The notes: generated by a model from the sequence alone, not told the origin. A stretch of 26,084 nt of DNA from JAGYLJ01 sp964383545 (GCA_964383545.1 CAYLHD010000008.1:1-26084); one strand, 5' to 3'. Numbered from the stretch's first letter, positions 6,553 to 13,447 are shown. Numbers and translations are program-made.

Positions 6553-6580
6553 TTGACTTTATTTTTTATTTATATTAAAT
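6553..6580 (+). promoter_or_regulatory. Promoter of the candidate structured RNA
   Basis: TTGACT (6553-6558), 16 nt, TTAAAT (6575-6580) within TATATTAAAT. The -35 is one of the best in the window. Expected start of transcription is about 6587, downstream of the holB stop at 6533. Confidence 0.5.
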
Positions 6581-6586
6581 TAATAA

Positions 6587-6818
6587 TTGGTAGTCCATCA
6601 TAAACCTTAGCTTATGGGAAGATTGAATTTGTTCTTTGGTAACGGGCATCACAAAGCGATGACATCCAATATCTGAAATGCCACCGACGACCGACGGCGG
6701 CATTTGCCACCGAAGAAGCTTTATTTAAGCCCTAGCTGAGGGGGCTAACATAAAAACTCTGCTTAGGGGATTAATTGTGGTGAGGCGTTGGGAGATTTAT
6801 CTTCCAGCGCCTTTTTTT
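6587..6818 (+). ncRNA. Candidate structured non-coding RNA, about 230 nt, family not recognised
   Basis: This fills the only gap of about 300 bases without a protein gene. The sequence from about 6640 to 6812 is clearly richer in G+C than the surrounding genes, a usual mark of structured RNA in A+T-rich genomes. Visible helices: CATC/GATG near 6648-6662; AAATGCC/GGCATTT with an inner CCG/CGG pair (about 6677-6705); CCCTA-GC-GAG pairing with CTC-GC-TAGGG (about 6731-6767); and a 14-bp terminator stem at 6783-6812 with a T run. It has its own promoter. I looked for and did not find the signature sequences of tmRNA, RNase P RNA or SRP RNA; 6S RNA cannot be excluded by eye. A 20-codon ORF (6614-6676) lies inside but looks accidental. 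Start and end are inferred. Confidence 0.6.
6783..6818 (+). terminator. Intrinsic terminator of the structured RNA
   Basis: AGGCGTTGGGAGAT (6783-6796) pairs with ATCTTCCAGCGCCT (6799-6812) over 14 bp with two G-U pairs (the top A-T pairs will open into a loop), followed by a run of seven T (6812-6818). The -10 box of the next gene begins right behind it. Confidence 0.85.
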
Positions 6819-6819
6819 G

Positions 6820-6828
6820 TGTTACAAT
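6820..6828 (+). promoter_or_regulatory. Extended -10 promoter of the nuclease gene, probably leaderless
   Basis: TGT-TACAAT (6820-6828), with the ATG at 6836 after 7 nt. It lies between the terminator T run and the gene, so the nuclease gene starts as its own unit. Confidence 0.55.
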
Positions 6829-6835
6829 AAAATTG

Positions 6836-7636
6836 ATGTCAATCTATTATAATTCTAAAAGAACTAAGAATTTGTTTAACCCTCAATCAAAGAAGTCTTT
6901 TAAATTGAGTCGTTCTAAAATTGATTTGTTTTTACAATGTCAGAGATGTTTTTATTTAGATCGCCGACTTGGTGTGGGACGTCCACCTGGATTTCCTTTC
7001 AATCTTAATAGTGCTGTGGATGCATTATTTAAAAAAGAATTTGATATTCATAGGGCTGAAAAAACAGCTCATCCTCTTATGGAAAAATATGGTATTGAAG
7101 CGGTGCCTTTTCAACATGAAAAAATGGATGTTTGGCGAGAAAATTTTGTGGGGGTACAGGCTCTCCATGAGAAGAGTAATTTTTTAGTGTTCGGAGCTGT
7201 GGATGATATTTGGGTTAATCCTCAAGGAGAATTAATGGTGGTGGACTATAAGTCGACTAGCAAAGAGGCAAAAATAACTTTAGATGCTGATTGGCAGATT
7301 GCATACAAAAGACAGATGGAAATTTATCAATGGTTACTAAGGCAAAATGGATTTAAAGTTTCTGATACTGGTTATTTTGTTTATGCTAATGGAAGGAAAG
7401 ATAAGGCTGCTTTTGATGGTAAATTAGAATTTGATGTAACAGTTATTCCTTATATTGGTTCAGACAAATGGGTGGATAAAACTTTGATGGATGCTAAAAA
7501 ACTTTTAGTTAGTGAAATTATTCCTCAATTTGCCGATGATTGTGATTACTGTAATTATAGGAAATCAGCTGGTGATGTAATAATCGAACAAAATAAAAAA
7601 TATAAAGATAGTCAAAAGAATAATTCTTTATTTTAA
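6836..7636 (+). CDS. Cas4/RecB-like PD-(D/E)XK nuclease with four cysteines
   Basis: 266 aa from ATG 6836. An earlier in-frame start at 6788 would lie in the terminator hairpin and upstream of the -10 box, so it is rejected. The nuclease core is visible: GAVDDIW (120-126, acidic residues D123/D124), then VVDYKST (135-141) with D137 and K139 as the D-x-K pair, then QMEIY (160-164) as the QxxxY motif of the RecB/Cas4 group. C35-x2-C38 (CQRC) and C236-x2-C239 (CDYC) bracket the core and probably hold an Fe-S cluster, arranged 2+2 rather than the 1+3 of typical Cas4 or AddB. No helicase domain and no CRISPR array or cas genes are present. It is followed after 5 nt by the UDG gene, which points to DNA repair. 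The exact substrate is unknown. Confidence 0.8.
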   Translation: MSIYYNSKRTKNLFNPQSKKSFKLSRSKIDLFLQCQRCFYLDRRLGVGRPPGFPFNLNSAVDALFKKEFDIHRAEKTAHPLMEKYGIEAVPFQHEKMDVWRENFVGVQALHEKSNFLVFGAVDDIWVNPQGELMVVDYKSTSKEAKITLDADWQIAYKRQMEIYQWLLRQNGFKVSDTGYFVYANGRKDKAAFDGKLEFDVTVIPYIGSDKWVDKTLMDAKKLLVSEIIPQFADDCDYCNYRKSAGDVIIEQNKKYKDSQKNNSLF

Positions 7637-7641
7637 ATTTT

Positions 7642-8244
7642 ATGCCATTAAAAACAAAACAAATGAAAAAAATTAAAGAGGAAGTTCTGGATTTGAAACA
7701 ATCTCCTTTGTATGCTGAGAGAATTAAGAATAAGGTTTTTCCAGTGATTGGAGAGGGAAGTCATGATGCTGAAATTATGTTTGTAGGAGAAGCTCCTGGA
7801 AAAAACGAGTCTCAAACAGGTAAACCTTTTTGTGGAGCATCGGGGAAAGTGTTAGATGAACTTTTAGATTTTATTGATTTAAATCGACAGGATGTTTATA
7901 TAACTAATATTGTTAAAGATAGACCGACTGCTAATAGAGATCCATCTGTGGAAGAGATAGAAATTTATGGACCGTTTTTAGATAGGCAAATTAATATAAT
8001 TCAACCGAAAATAATTGCTACTTTGGGTAGATATTCAGCTGAATATATTATGAAAAAGTTTAATTTGGGAGATCAAATTGAAACTATTGGTAAAATGCGA
8101 GGAAAAATTTTTGAAACAGAAGCCCCTTATGGGAAATTAAAAATAATTCCTTTGCTTCATCCAGCTGTAGCTCTCTATAATTCGTTTAGTCGAGATGATT
8201 TAAAACAAGATTTTAAATCACTTGGAGGTTCAACCTCCAAGTAA
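7642..8244 (+). CDS. Family-4-type uracil-DNA glycosylase lacking the Fe-S cysteines
   Basis: 200 aa. Removes uracil from DNA, starting base-excision repair. Family-4 features are clear: IGEGSHDAEIMFVGEAPGKNE (36-56 region, with the GEAPG active-site loop), GKPFCGASGKVLDELL (60-75), TNIVKDRP (88-95), PKIIATLGR (122-130) and LLHPAVAL (171-178, active-site His). Where family members have four cluster cysteines, this one has none: the N-terminal C-x2-C is replaced by L18/S21 in LKQSPLY, K-C-R-P is KDRP (D93), and the next Cys is Y109. The only cysteine is C64. The last eight residues (SLGGSTSK) come from palindromic repeat copy 3, whose final T begins the TAA stop. Likely co-transcribed with the nuclease. 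Confidence 0.88.
   Translation: MPLKTKQMKKIKEEVLDLKQSPLYAERIKNKVFPVIGEGSHDAEIMFVGEAPGKNESQTGKPFCGASGKVLDELLDFIDLNRQDVYITNIVKDRPTANRDPSVEEIEIYGPFLDRQINIIQPKIIATLGRYSAEYIMKKFNLGDQIETIGKMRGKIFETEAPYGKLKIIPLLHPAVALYNSFSRDDLKQDFKSLGGSTSK
8220..8242. repeat. Palindromic repeat copy 3, at the 3' end of the UDG gene
   Basis: Arm ACTTGGAGGTT (8220-8230), centre C, arm AACCTCCAAGT (8232-8242); the two bases TC before it are also shared with copy 2. It is read as LGGSTSK and supplies the first base of the stop codon. As an 11-bp hairpin followed by an A-rich, not T-rich, stretch it is not a good intrinsic terminator on the plus strand. Confidence 0.9.
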
Positions 8245-8281
8245 AATAAAAAAAAGAGGAACTTTTAATTCAGTTAGATTT

Positions 8282-8290
8282 TGTTATAAT
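8282..8290 (+). promoter_or_regulatory. Extended -10 promoter of alaS, probably leaderless
   Basis: TGT-TATAAT (8282-8290) is a perfect extended -10; the alaS ATG begins at 8299 after 8 nt. There is no clear -35 and no Shine-Dalgarno motif. Confidence 0.6.
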
Positions 8291-8298
8291 ATTTTCCA

Positions 8299-10149
8299 AT
8301 GAATACTAAAGAAATAAGACAAAAATATTTAGAGTTTTTTAAATCAAAAGAACATACAATTATTCCTAGTGCTTCTATTATGCCAGAGAATGATCCTACT
8401 ACTTTATTTACTGGTTCAGGAATGCAACCTATGGTTCCTTATTTATTAGGAGAGGAACATCCAGCTGGAATAAGGGTAACTGATTCTCAAAAAAGTTTTA
8501 GGGCTGGTGATATCGAAGATGTGGGAGATAATCGACATACAACTTTTTTTGAAATGTTAGGTAATTGGTCTTTAGGTGATTATTTTAAAAAGGAACAAAT
8601 TGAGTGGATATTTGATTTTTTAACTAAAGAATTAAAACTTGATCCCAATAGAATTTACGTATCTGTTTTTCGTGGTGATGAAAAGATTGGTATTCCACGG
8701 GATGATGAAGCTGTTGACCTATGGAAGGCAAGATTCAAAAGTGTGGGAATTGAAGCGGAAGCTGTGGATTTAGCGGAACATAAAGGTATGGGAGAAGGAA
8801 GAATTTTTTATTATGACGAAAAAGAAAATTGGTGGTCTCGATCAGGCACTCCAAGTGCTATGCCAGTGGGAGAGCCAGGTGGTCCTGATTCAGAAATGTT
8901 TTGGGATTTTGGAGCAGACTTAAAAATTCATGAGAACTCACCCTATAAAGATAAACCTTGCCATCCAGCCTGTGATTGTGGAAGATTTTTAGAAATCGGT
9001 AATAACGTGTTTATGGAGTATCTAAAAACTGAATCTGGTTTTCAGCCTCTAGAAAAGAAAAATATTGATTTTGGTGGTGGTCTAGAAAGATTATCAACAG
9101 CAGTTTTAGATAATCCTGATATTTTTATGATTGATCTGTTCGATGGAATGAGATTAAAACTGGAAGAATTATCAAATAAGAAATATGGTGAGAGTGAAGA
9201 AATAACAAATTCTTTTAGAATAGTGATGGATCATTTAAGAGGAGCTACCTTTATTATGGGAGATGATAGAGGAGTAGCTCCTTCTAATACTGATCAGGGT
9301 TATATTGTTCGTCGTTTAATTCGTCGAGCTATTCGTTATGGTAAACAATTAGGTGTAGAACAGGAACTTTGGACAAAAGAAATTGTCAGCATGGTAATTA
9401 AAGAGTATGAAGATACTTATCCTGAATTAGTGAGAAATAAGGATTTTATTATAGAGCAATTAGACAAGGAAGAAATTCAATTTTCAAAAACTTTAGAAAA
9501 GGGCTTAAAGGAATTGGAAAAAGGAATTGATCCATTTGTGTTATTTACTACTTATGGTTTTCCAATAGAAATGACTGAAGAAATAGCAAAGGAAAAAGGA
9601 ATAAAAATTAATGTTAAAGATTTTAAAGAAAAAATGAAACAACATCAGGAACTTTCACGGACAGCTGCCATTGGAAAATTTAAAGGAGGTTTAGCTGATT
9701 CCTCAGAAGAAACAACTCGTTTACATACAGCAGCTCACTTATTGTTAGCAGCTTTAAGAAAAGTTTTTGGAAGTGAAGTTCAACAGAAGGGAAGTAATAT
9801 TACTGCAGAAAGGTTAAGGTTTGATTTTTCTCATAATGAAAAGATGACAGATGAGCAGAAAATTGAAGTAGAAAATTTGGTTAATGAGGCTATTAGAAAA
9901 GATTTAGGCGTTATTTGTGAAGAGATGTCTTTAGAAGAAGCAAAGAGATTGGGCGCAACTGGTTCTTTTGAGTCAAAATATGGAGAACGGGTAAAAGTGT
10001 ATAAAATAGGGGATGGGAAAGAGGTTTTCTCTTACGAAATCTGTGGTGGTCCTCATGTGGATAGTATTGGAGAATTAGGTAGATTTAAAATAATTAAAGA
10101 GGGAAGTAGTAGCGCTGGAGTAAGAAGAATTAAGGCTATCCTAGAATAA
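8299..10149 (+). CDS. alaS: Alanyl-tRNA synthetase without the C-Ala domain
   Basis: 616 aa against about 875 in most bacteria. It charges tRNA-Ala in the cytoplasm. The class II catalytic domain (about 1-230) has the expected TGSGMQPMVPYLLG, RVTDSQKSFRAGDIEDVG, FFEMLGNWSLGDYFK and FGGGLERL segments; the tRNA-recognition region follows (IVRRLIRRAIRYGKQLG). The editing domain is intact, with H476-x3-H480 (HTAAH) and C582-x3-H586 (CGGPH) for zinc and for hydrolysis of mischarged Ser/Gly. The protein ends right after RRIKAILE, so the C-terminal C-Ala domain with its coiled coil is absent. The stop is clean and no second fragment follows, so this is a natural short form and not a frameshift. It is a single-gene transcript with its own -10 box. 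Confidence 0.95.
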   Translation: MNTKEIRQKYLEFFKSKEHTIIPSASIMPENDPTTLFTGSGMQPMVPYLLGEEHPAGIRVTDSQKSFRAGDIEDVGDNRHTTFFEMLGNWSLGDYFKKEQIEWIFDFLTKELKLDPNRIYVSVFRGDEKIGIPRDDEAVDLWKARFKSVGIEAEAVDLAEHKGMGEGRIFYYDEKENWWSRSGTPSAMPVGEPGGPDSEMFWDFGADLKIHENSPYKDKPCHPACDCGRFLEIGNNVFMEYLKTESGFQPLEKKNIDFGGGLERLSTAVLDNPDIFMIDLFDGMRLKLEELSNKKYGESEEITNSFRIVMDHLRGATFIMGDDRGVAPSNTDQGYIVRRLIRRAIRYGKQLGVEQELWTKEIVSMVIKEYEDTYPELVRNKDFIIEQLDKEEIQFSKTLEKGLKELEKGIDPFVLFTTYGFPIEMTEEIAKEKGIKINVKDFKEKMKQHQELSRTAAIGKFKGGLADSSEETTRLHTAAHLLLAALRKVFGSEVQQKGSNITAERLRFDFSHNEKMTDEQKIEVENLVNEAIRKDLGVICEEMSLEEAKRLGATGSFESKYGERVKVYKIGDGKEVFSYEICGGPHVDSIGELGRFKIIKEGSSSAGVRRIKAILE

Positions 10150-10181
10150 TACACATTTCTTATTTAATTATTGTTTTAATG

Positions 10182-10190
10182 TGCTAAAAT
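10182..10190 (+). promoter_or_regulatory. Possible extended -10 box upstream of the surface-protein gene
   Basis: TGC-TAAAAT (10182-10190) would give a leader of about 40 nt before the ATG at 10239. There is no convincing -35. Low confidence because the whole intergenic stretch is A+T-rich. Confidence 0.25.
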
Positions 10191-10238
10191 ATTAGAGTAT
10201 TTTATTTTTATATTATTAATTTCTTATTAAAAAAAATT

Positions 10239-11540
10239 ATGGCGACAGATAAAAAATCACTTCAAGATGTAACTCCACCTAAGAGGTCAATTCAGGATAT
10301 TCCGATACCTAATAGAAAAAACAGTAAAGAGCGTGGAGGGAAAACTCCTGTTGGTTTTTTTGGTTCAAGCAAGAGTAAAAAAGATAAAAAAATTAAAAAG
10401 AAATTTTGGATTTTTTTGGTTTTGCTATTAATAGCTGGTGGTTCTTTCTTTTTCTTGATGTCATCTAGTGTGATTATTACAATTACTCCTATTCAAGCGC
10501 AAGAGAGAGTGGATTCTAGTTTTATTGCTGTTTCTGATAAAGAAACTGGAGGAGTTCCTTTTGATATTATGGCTGTAGATGAAATTGGATCTGAAGATGT
10601 TATTTCTACTAGCGAGGAAGAAGTAAAGGAAAAAGCTAGCGGTCAGATTACAGTTTTCAATGATTTTAATGAGAATACTCAAAGGTTAATTAAAAATACT
10701 CGTTTTGAGACTTCTGAAGGTTTAATTTATAGAATTCAAAATTCTGTGGTTGTTCCTGGTCAAACCGTTGATAGTAGTGGAAAAACTGTTCCTGGAAGTA
10801 TAGTAGTGACTGTTTATTCTGATCAACCTGGAGAAAAATATAATATTGGTTTAACAGATTTTACTATTCCTGGGTTTGAAGGAGGAGATCGATTTGATAA
10901 ATTTAGTGGAAGATCTAAGACTAGTATGACAGGTGGATTTGAAGGTGTTAAAAAAATAGCATCTGAGGAAGATATTGATGAAGCTAAAATAAAAATAGAA
11001 GAAAAATTAAAACAGAAGCTTTCAGAAGATATTATGACAAAAATTCCTGATAATTTTATTCTTTATGATGAAGGTTTGTTTTTTACAACTGAATTTATGG
11101 GGACAGCTGACTCTGAGGATCCAACTACTGGAATGGTTTCAGTAAGAGAGAAGGTTTCTGTTTATGCTGTTATTTTTGATAAAGATAATTTAAATAAGCA
11201 GATTGCCGATGAAACGGTATCTGACTATCAAGGGGAAGATATTACAATTAATAATCTCAATGAAATAAATTTTGAAATAAAAAACAGAGATGAGGTTGAA
11301 CCTTGGACAGAAGGACGTTTTATTTTTTCTCTAAAAGGTGAAGTTAATTTTGAATGGCTCTATGATGAAGTTATGTTAAAGAATGATTTTGTTGGTCAAC
11401 CTAAGAGTGAAACTAACAACATTCTAGCTAATTATAATGGGATAGAAAAAGCTGAAGTAGAGATAACACCGTTTTGGAAAAATTCATTTCCTCGTAGTAC
11501 TAGTCAGATACAGATCGTTAAAAACTTAAATACAGATTAG
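10239..11540 (+). CDS. Membrane-anchored 'baseplate J-like' surface protein
   Basis: 433 aa. A cytoplasmic, lysine-rich N-terminus (about 1-53, with the repeated pattern SLQDVTPPKRS / SIQDIPIPNRK) is followed by one membrane helix (about 54-76) and a long extracytoplasmic part, predicted to be mostly beta-structure. The segment KASGQITVFNDFNENTQRL...TRFETSEGLIYRIQ...VPGQTV...VPGSIVVTVYSDQPGEKYNIG...FTIPGFEGG (about 132-230) is the pattern annotated as baseplate J/gp47-like in many Patescibacteria genomes. A charged helical segment follows (about 246-266). No phage genes lie nearby, so a phage origin is not supported here; a role at the cell surface is inference. Cysteine-free. Confidence 0.6.
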   Translation: MATDKKSLQDVTPPKRSIQDIPIPNRKNSKERGGKTPVGFFGSSKSKKDKKIKKKFWIFLVLLLIAGGSFFFLMSSSVIITITPIQAQERVDSSFIAVSDKETGGVPFDIMAVDEIGSEDVISTSEEEVKEKASGQITVFNDFNENTQRLIKNTRFETSEGLIYRIQNSVVVPGQTVDSSGKTVPGSIVVTVYSDQPGEKYNIGLTDFTIPGFEGGDRFDKFSGRSKTSMTGGFEGVKKIASEEDIDEAKIKIEEKLKQKLSEDIMTKIPDNFILYDEGLFFTTEFMGTADSEDPTTGMVSVREKVSVYAVIFDKDNLNKQIADETVSDYQGEDITINNLNEINFEIKNRDEVEPWTEGRFIFSLKGEVNFEWLYDEVMLKNDFVGQPKSETNNILANYNGIEKAEVEITPFWKNSFPRSTSQIQIVKNLNTD

Positions 11541-11596
11541 TTTCTTTTAATAATTTAGAGACTCTTCTCAAAAGACTTGAAAAATAATATTAATTT

Positions 11597-11605
11597 TGTT
11601 AAGAT
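11597..11605 (+). promoter_or_regulatory. Possible promoter of the ribosomal-protein block
   Basis: TGT-TAAGAT (11597-11605) ends 12 nt before the infA ATG. A second perfect extended -10, TGT-TATAAT (11611-11619), overlaps the ATG itself (11618-11620) and would start transcription inside the gene, so the first is preferred. Confidence 0.3.
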
Positions 11606-11617
11606 ATCCCTGTTATA

Positions 11618-11857
11618 ATGAATAATAAAGAAGAACAAGAGCAACAGTACGTAAACGGTACTATTGTTGAAGCTTTGCCTAATACTCTTTTCAGCGTTGA
11701 AATTGAAGGCATGGAAGAGGAGAGTGATAACACTGCTATAGTTTATTTGTCTGGAAAGATGAGAATTCATAGAATTAGAGTGTTAGTTGGTGATAGAGTT
11801 AAAATTCAGACTGATCCTTATGGTGGTCGGGGTAGAATTGTTCAAAGATTAAAATAA
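11618..11857 (+). CDS. infA: Translation initiation factor IF-1
   Basis: 79 aa, a single S1/OB-fold domain that binds the ribosomal A site during initiation. The motif VNGTIVEALPNTLFSVEIEG and the core ISGKMR-like LSGKMRIHRIRVLVGDRVKIQTDPYGGRGRIVQRLK are typical. A short acidic, glutamine-rich N-terminus replaces the usual start; the ATG at 11618 is the only ATG available upstream of the conserved core. First gene of the ribosomal block; its TAA overlaps the rpmJ ATG by one base (TAATG), implying translational coupling. Confidence 0.95.
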   Translation: MNNKEEQEQQYVNGTIVEALPNTLFSVEIEGMEEESDNTAIVYLSGKMRIHRIRVLVGDRVKIQTDPYGGRGRIVQRLK

Positions 11858-11970
11858 TGAAAGTAAAATCATCAGTAAAAAAAATGTGTGTGAAATGTAA
11901 AACTGTTCGTAGGAATGGAAGAGTTCGTGTTATCTGTGAAAATCCTAGACATAAACAGAGACAAAGATAA
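11857..11970 (+). CDS. rpmJ: Ribosomal protein bL36
   Basis: 37 aa. MKVKSSVKKMC start, with the zinc ligands C11, C14, C27 and H32 of the zinc-binding (C+) form, and the typical end NPRHKQRQR. It sits between infA and rpsM, its usual place. The start codon overlaps the infA stop. Confidence 0.96.
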   Translation: MKVKSSVKKMCVKCKTVRRNGRVRVICENPRHKQRQR

Positions 11971-11986
11971 TTAAATAAATTAAATA

Positions 11987-12364
11987 ATGAGAATATTAGG
12001 AATAACAATACCAGAAGAGAAGAGATTAGAAATAGGCCTGACGGCTTTATTTGGTATTGGGAGGACAAGAGCCCATAAGATTTTGGAAGAAGCTGGAATT
12101 GAATTTTCTAGAAAACCAAAGGATGTTTCTACTGATGAAGAGAATAAGATAAGAAAAATTGCAGAGAAATATAAGTTAGAAGGTGATTTGAAGAGAGAAG
12201 TTACTGGGAATATAAAAAGATTAATTGATATTAAGACTTATCGAGGTTCACGACATAGTAGGAATTTACCAAGTCGTGGTCAAAGAACCAGAACTAATGC
12301 ACGAACTTTACGTGGTTCTAAGAAAACCATGGGTTCAGGTAGGAAAATAGCAGCTAAAAAATAA
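11987..12364 (+). CDS. rpsM: Ribosomal protein uS13
   Basis: 125 aa, normal length. Head protein of the 30S subunit that contacts the P-site tRNA and the 50S subunit. It shows RILGITIPEEKRLEIGLTALFGIGRTRA (helix-hairpin-helix region), TYRGSRHSRNLPSRGQRTRTNARTLRG and a lysine-rich tail. The start is A-rich without a ribosome-site motif; rpsK follows after 2 nt. Confidence 0.97.
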   Translation: MRILGITIPEEKRLEIGLTALFGIGRTRAHKILEEAGIEFSRKPKDVSTDEENKIRKIAEKYKLEGDLKREVTGNIKRLIDIKTYRGSRHSRNLPSRGQRTRTNARTLRGSKKTMGSGRKIAAKK

Positions 12365-12366
12365 TT

Positions 12367-12810
12367 ATGGGAAAAAAACGTATAGTTAAAAAAACAGGAA
12401 GGCAAGGAGGGGGCAAAAATAATGCTCTTAAATCAAGAATTTTATCGCATGGTACTAAAAAGAAAATAGAATCAGGTATTTTGCATGTTAGATCTACCTA
12501 TAATAATACTAGAGTGTCTTTAACAGATAATCAGGGTGATTTAGCTTTTTCTCTATCAAGTGGAGGTCTTGGCTTTAAAGGGGCTAAAAAAGGAACTCCT
12601 TTTGCAGCTGCTAAAGCTGGTGAGTTGGTTGGTGAAATGGCAAAAAATATGGGGGTTAAGACAGTTGATGTTATCGTAAAGGGTGTTGGTGCTGGAAGAG
12701 AATCTTCTATTCGAGGTTTTGTTTCTAACGGAATTCATATTAATTCTATAAAAGATATGACTCCAATTCCTCATAACGGTCCAAGAGCCAAAAAACCAAG
12801 AAGAGTATAA
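12367..12810 (+). CDS. rpsK: Ribosomal protein uS11 with an extended N-terminus
   Basis: 147 aa, slightly longer than the usual 125-130 because of a basic N-terminal extension of about 20 residues (MGKKRIVKKTGRQGGGKNN). Part of the 30S platform. Core segments HVRSTYNNTRVSLTDNQGD, SSGGLGFKGAKKGTPFAA and the C-terminal DMTPIPHNGPRAKKPRRV are intact. Confidence 0.97.
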   Translation: MGKKRIVKKTGRQGGGKNNALKSRILSHGTKKKIESGILHVRSTYNNTRVSLTDNQGDLAFSLSSGGLGFKGAKKGTPFAAAKAGELVGEMAKNMGVKTVDVIVKGVGAGRESSIRGFVSNGIHINSIKDMTPIPHNGPRAKKPRRV

Positions 12811-12820
12811 ATAAATAATT

Positions 12821-13432
12821 ATGATTATAAAAACTAAGTATAAATTGTGTAGGAGATTGGGAGTTGGTATTTTTGAAAAATGCCAGACACAGAAATTTAC
12901 TTTGTCTGAAGCAAAGAAAAGTGGCAATAGAAGATTAAAGAGAAGAAAAATGCCTTCTGAATATGGTTCTCAATTGATAGAAAAACAGAAGTTAAGGTTT
13001 GCTTATGGTTTAAGGGAGAAACAACTATCTCGCTATGTTAAAGAAGCTTTGTTAAACAAAGATGCTAATATTACTGAAAGTTTGTATACACGTTTAGAGA
13101 CAAGACTAGATAATGTTGTTTACCGATTAGGATTGGCTTCAACTAGAGCCATGGCTCGACAAATGGTATCTCATGGTCATATTGTTTTAAATAAAAGAAA
13201 AGTTACTGTTCCTTCATGTCGAGTAAAGATGGGGGATAAAATTTATATAAGAAAAGGTAGTGAAGATAAAGGAGTTTTTGCTGAATTGAAAGAAAAAAGT
13301 AAAGCAAAAGCATCTGTTGATTGGCTTACTTTTAATCTTCCTAAGAAAGAAGGTAGTATGATCGGTTTACCTAAATTAAAGAGTCAAGAAATATTTGATT
13401 TTAAATCTATCCTTGAGTTTTATGGAAGGTAG
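12821..13432 (+). CDS. rpsD: Ribosomal protein uS4 with a degenerate N-terminal zinc site
   Basis: 203 aa, normal length. A 16S-binding primary assembly protein. The S4 RNA-binding domain is clear at about residues 91-155 (SLYTRLETRLDNVVYRLGLASTRAMARQMVSHGHIVLN). The N-terminus has only C10 and C21 where zinc-binding forms have four cysteines, so the cluster is probably lost. It ends in the usual EFYGR. Confidence 0.96.
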   Translation: MIIKTKYKLCRRLGVGIFEKCQTQKFTLSEAKKSGNRRLKRRKMPSEYGSQLIEKQKLRFAYGLREKQLSRYVKEALLNKDANITESLYTRLETRLDNVVYRLGLASTRAMARQMVSHGHIVLNKRKVTVPSCRVKMGDKIYIRKGSEDKGVFAELKEKSKAKASVDWLTFNLPKKEGSMIGLPKLKSQEIFDFKSILEFYGR

Positions 13433-13447
13433 AAATTTGCAAATTTC
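13432..13447. promoter_or_regulatory. 16-nt palindrome between rpsD and rpoA
   Basis: GAAATTTGCAAATTTC is its own reverse complement and begins at the last base of the rpsD stop codon. TTGAAA (13448-13453) follows directly and could be a -35 for an internal rpoA promoter with TGT-TAAATT (13471-13479), although the 20-nt spacing is poor. It may be an operator or a weak hairpin; with such A+T-rich sequence chance cannot be ruled out. Confidence 0.3.

Noticed and set aside
6614..6676. 20-codon ORF inside the candidate RNA, possibly a tmRNA tag or leader peptide
   Set aside because: No tRNA-like ends, no Ala-rich tag ending, and the ORF overlaps predicted stems; likely accidental.
6836..7636. 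Cas4-like protein as part of a CRISPR-Cas system
   Set aside because: No repeat-spacer array and no other cas genes are present in the window; the gene is paired with UDG.
11293..11303. AGGTTGAACCT in the surface-protein gene as a fifth copy of the palindrome in reverse orientation
   Set aside because: Only 11 nt match and the arms do not extend (GA on the left, TGG on the right); the peptide (DEVEPW) fits the protein. Could be an old remnant but not supported.
10239..11540. Prophage or tailocin baseplate gene
   Set aside because: A membrane anchor and no neighbouring phage structural genes.
11611..11619. TGT-TATAAT as the infA promoter
   Set aside because: It overlaps the infA ATG, so transcription would start within the gene and there is no later in-frame ATG before the conserved core.
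11799..12068. Minus-strand ORF opposite infA-rpmJ-rpsM
   Set aside because: Antisense to three well-recognised genes; composition of a shadow frame.
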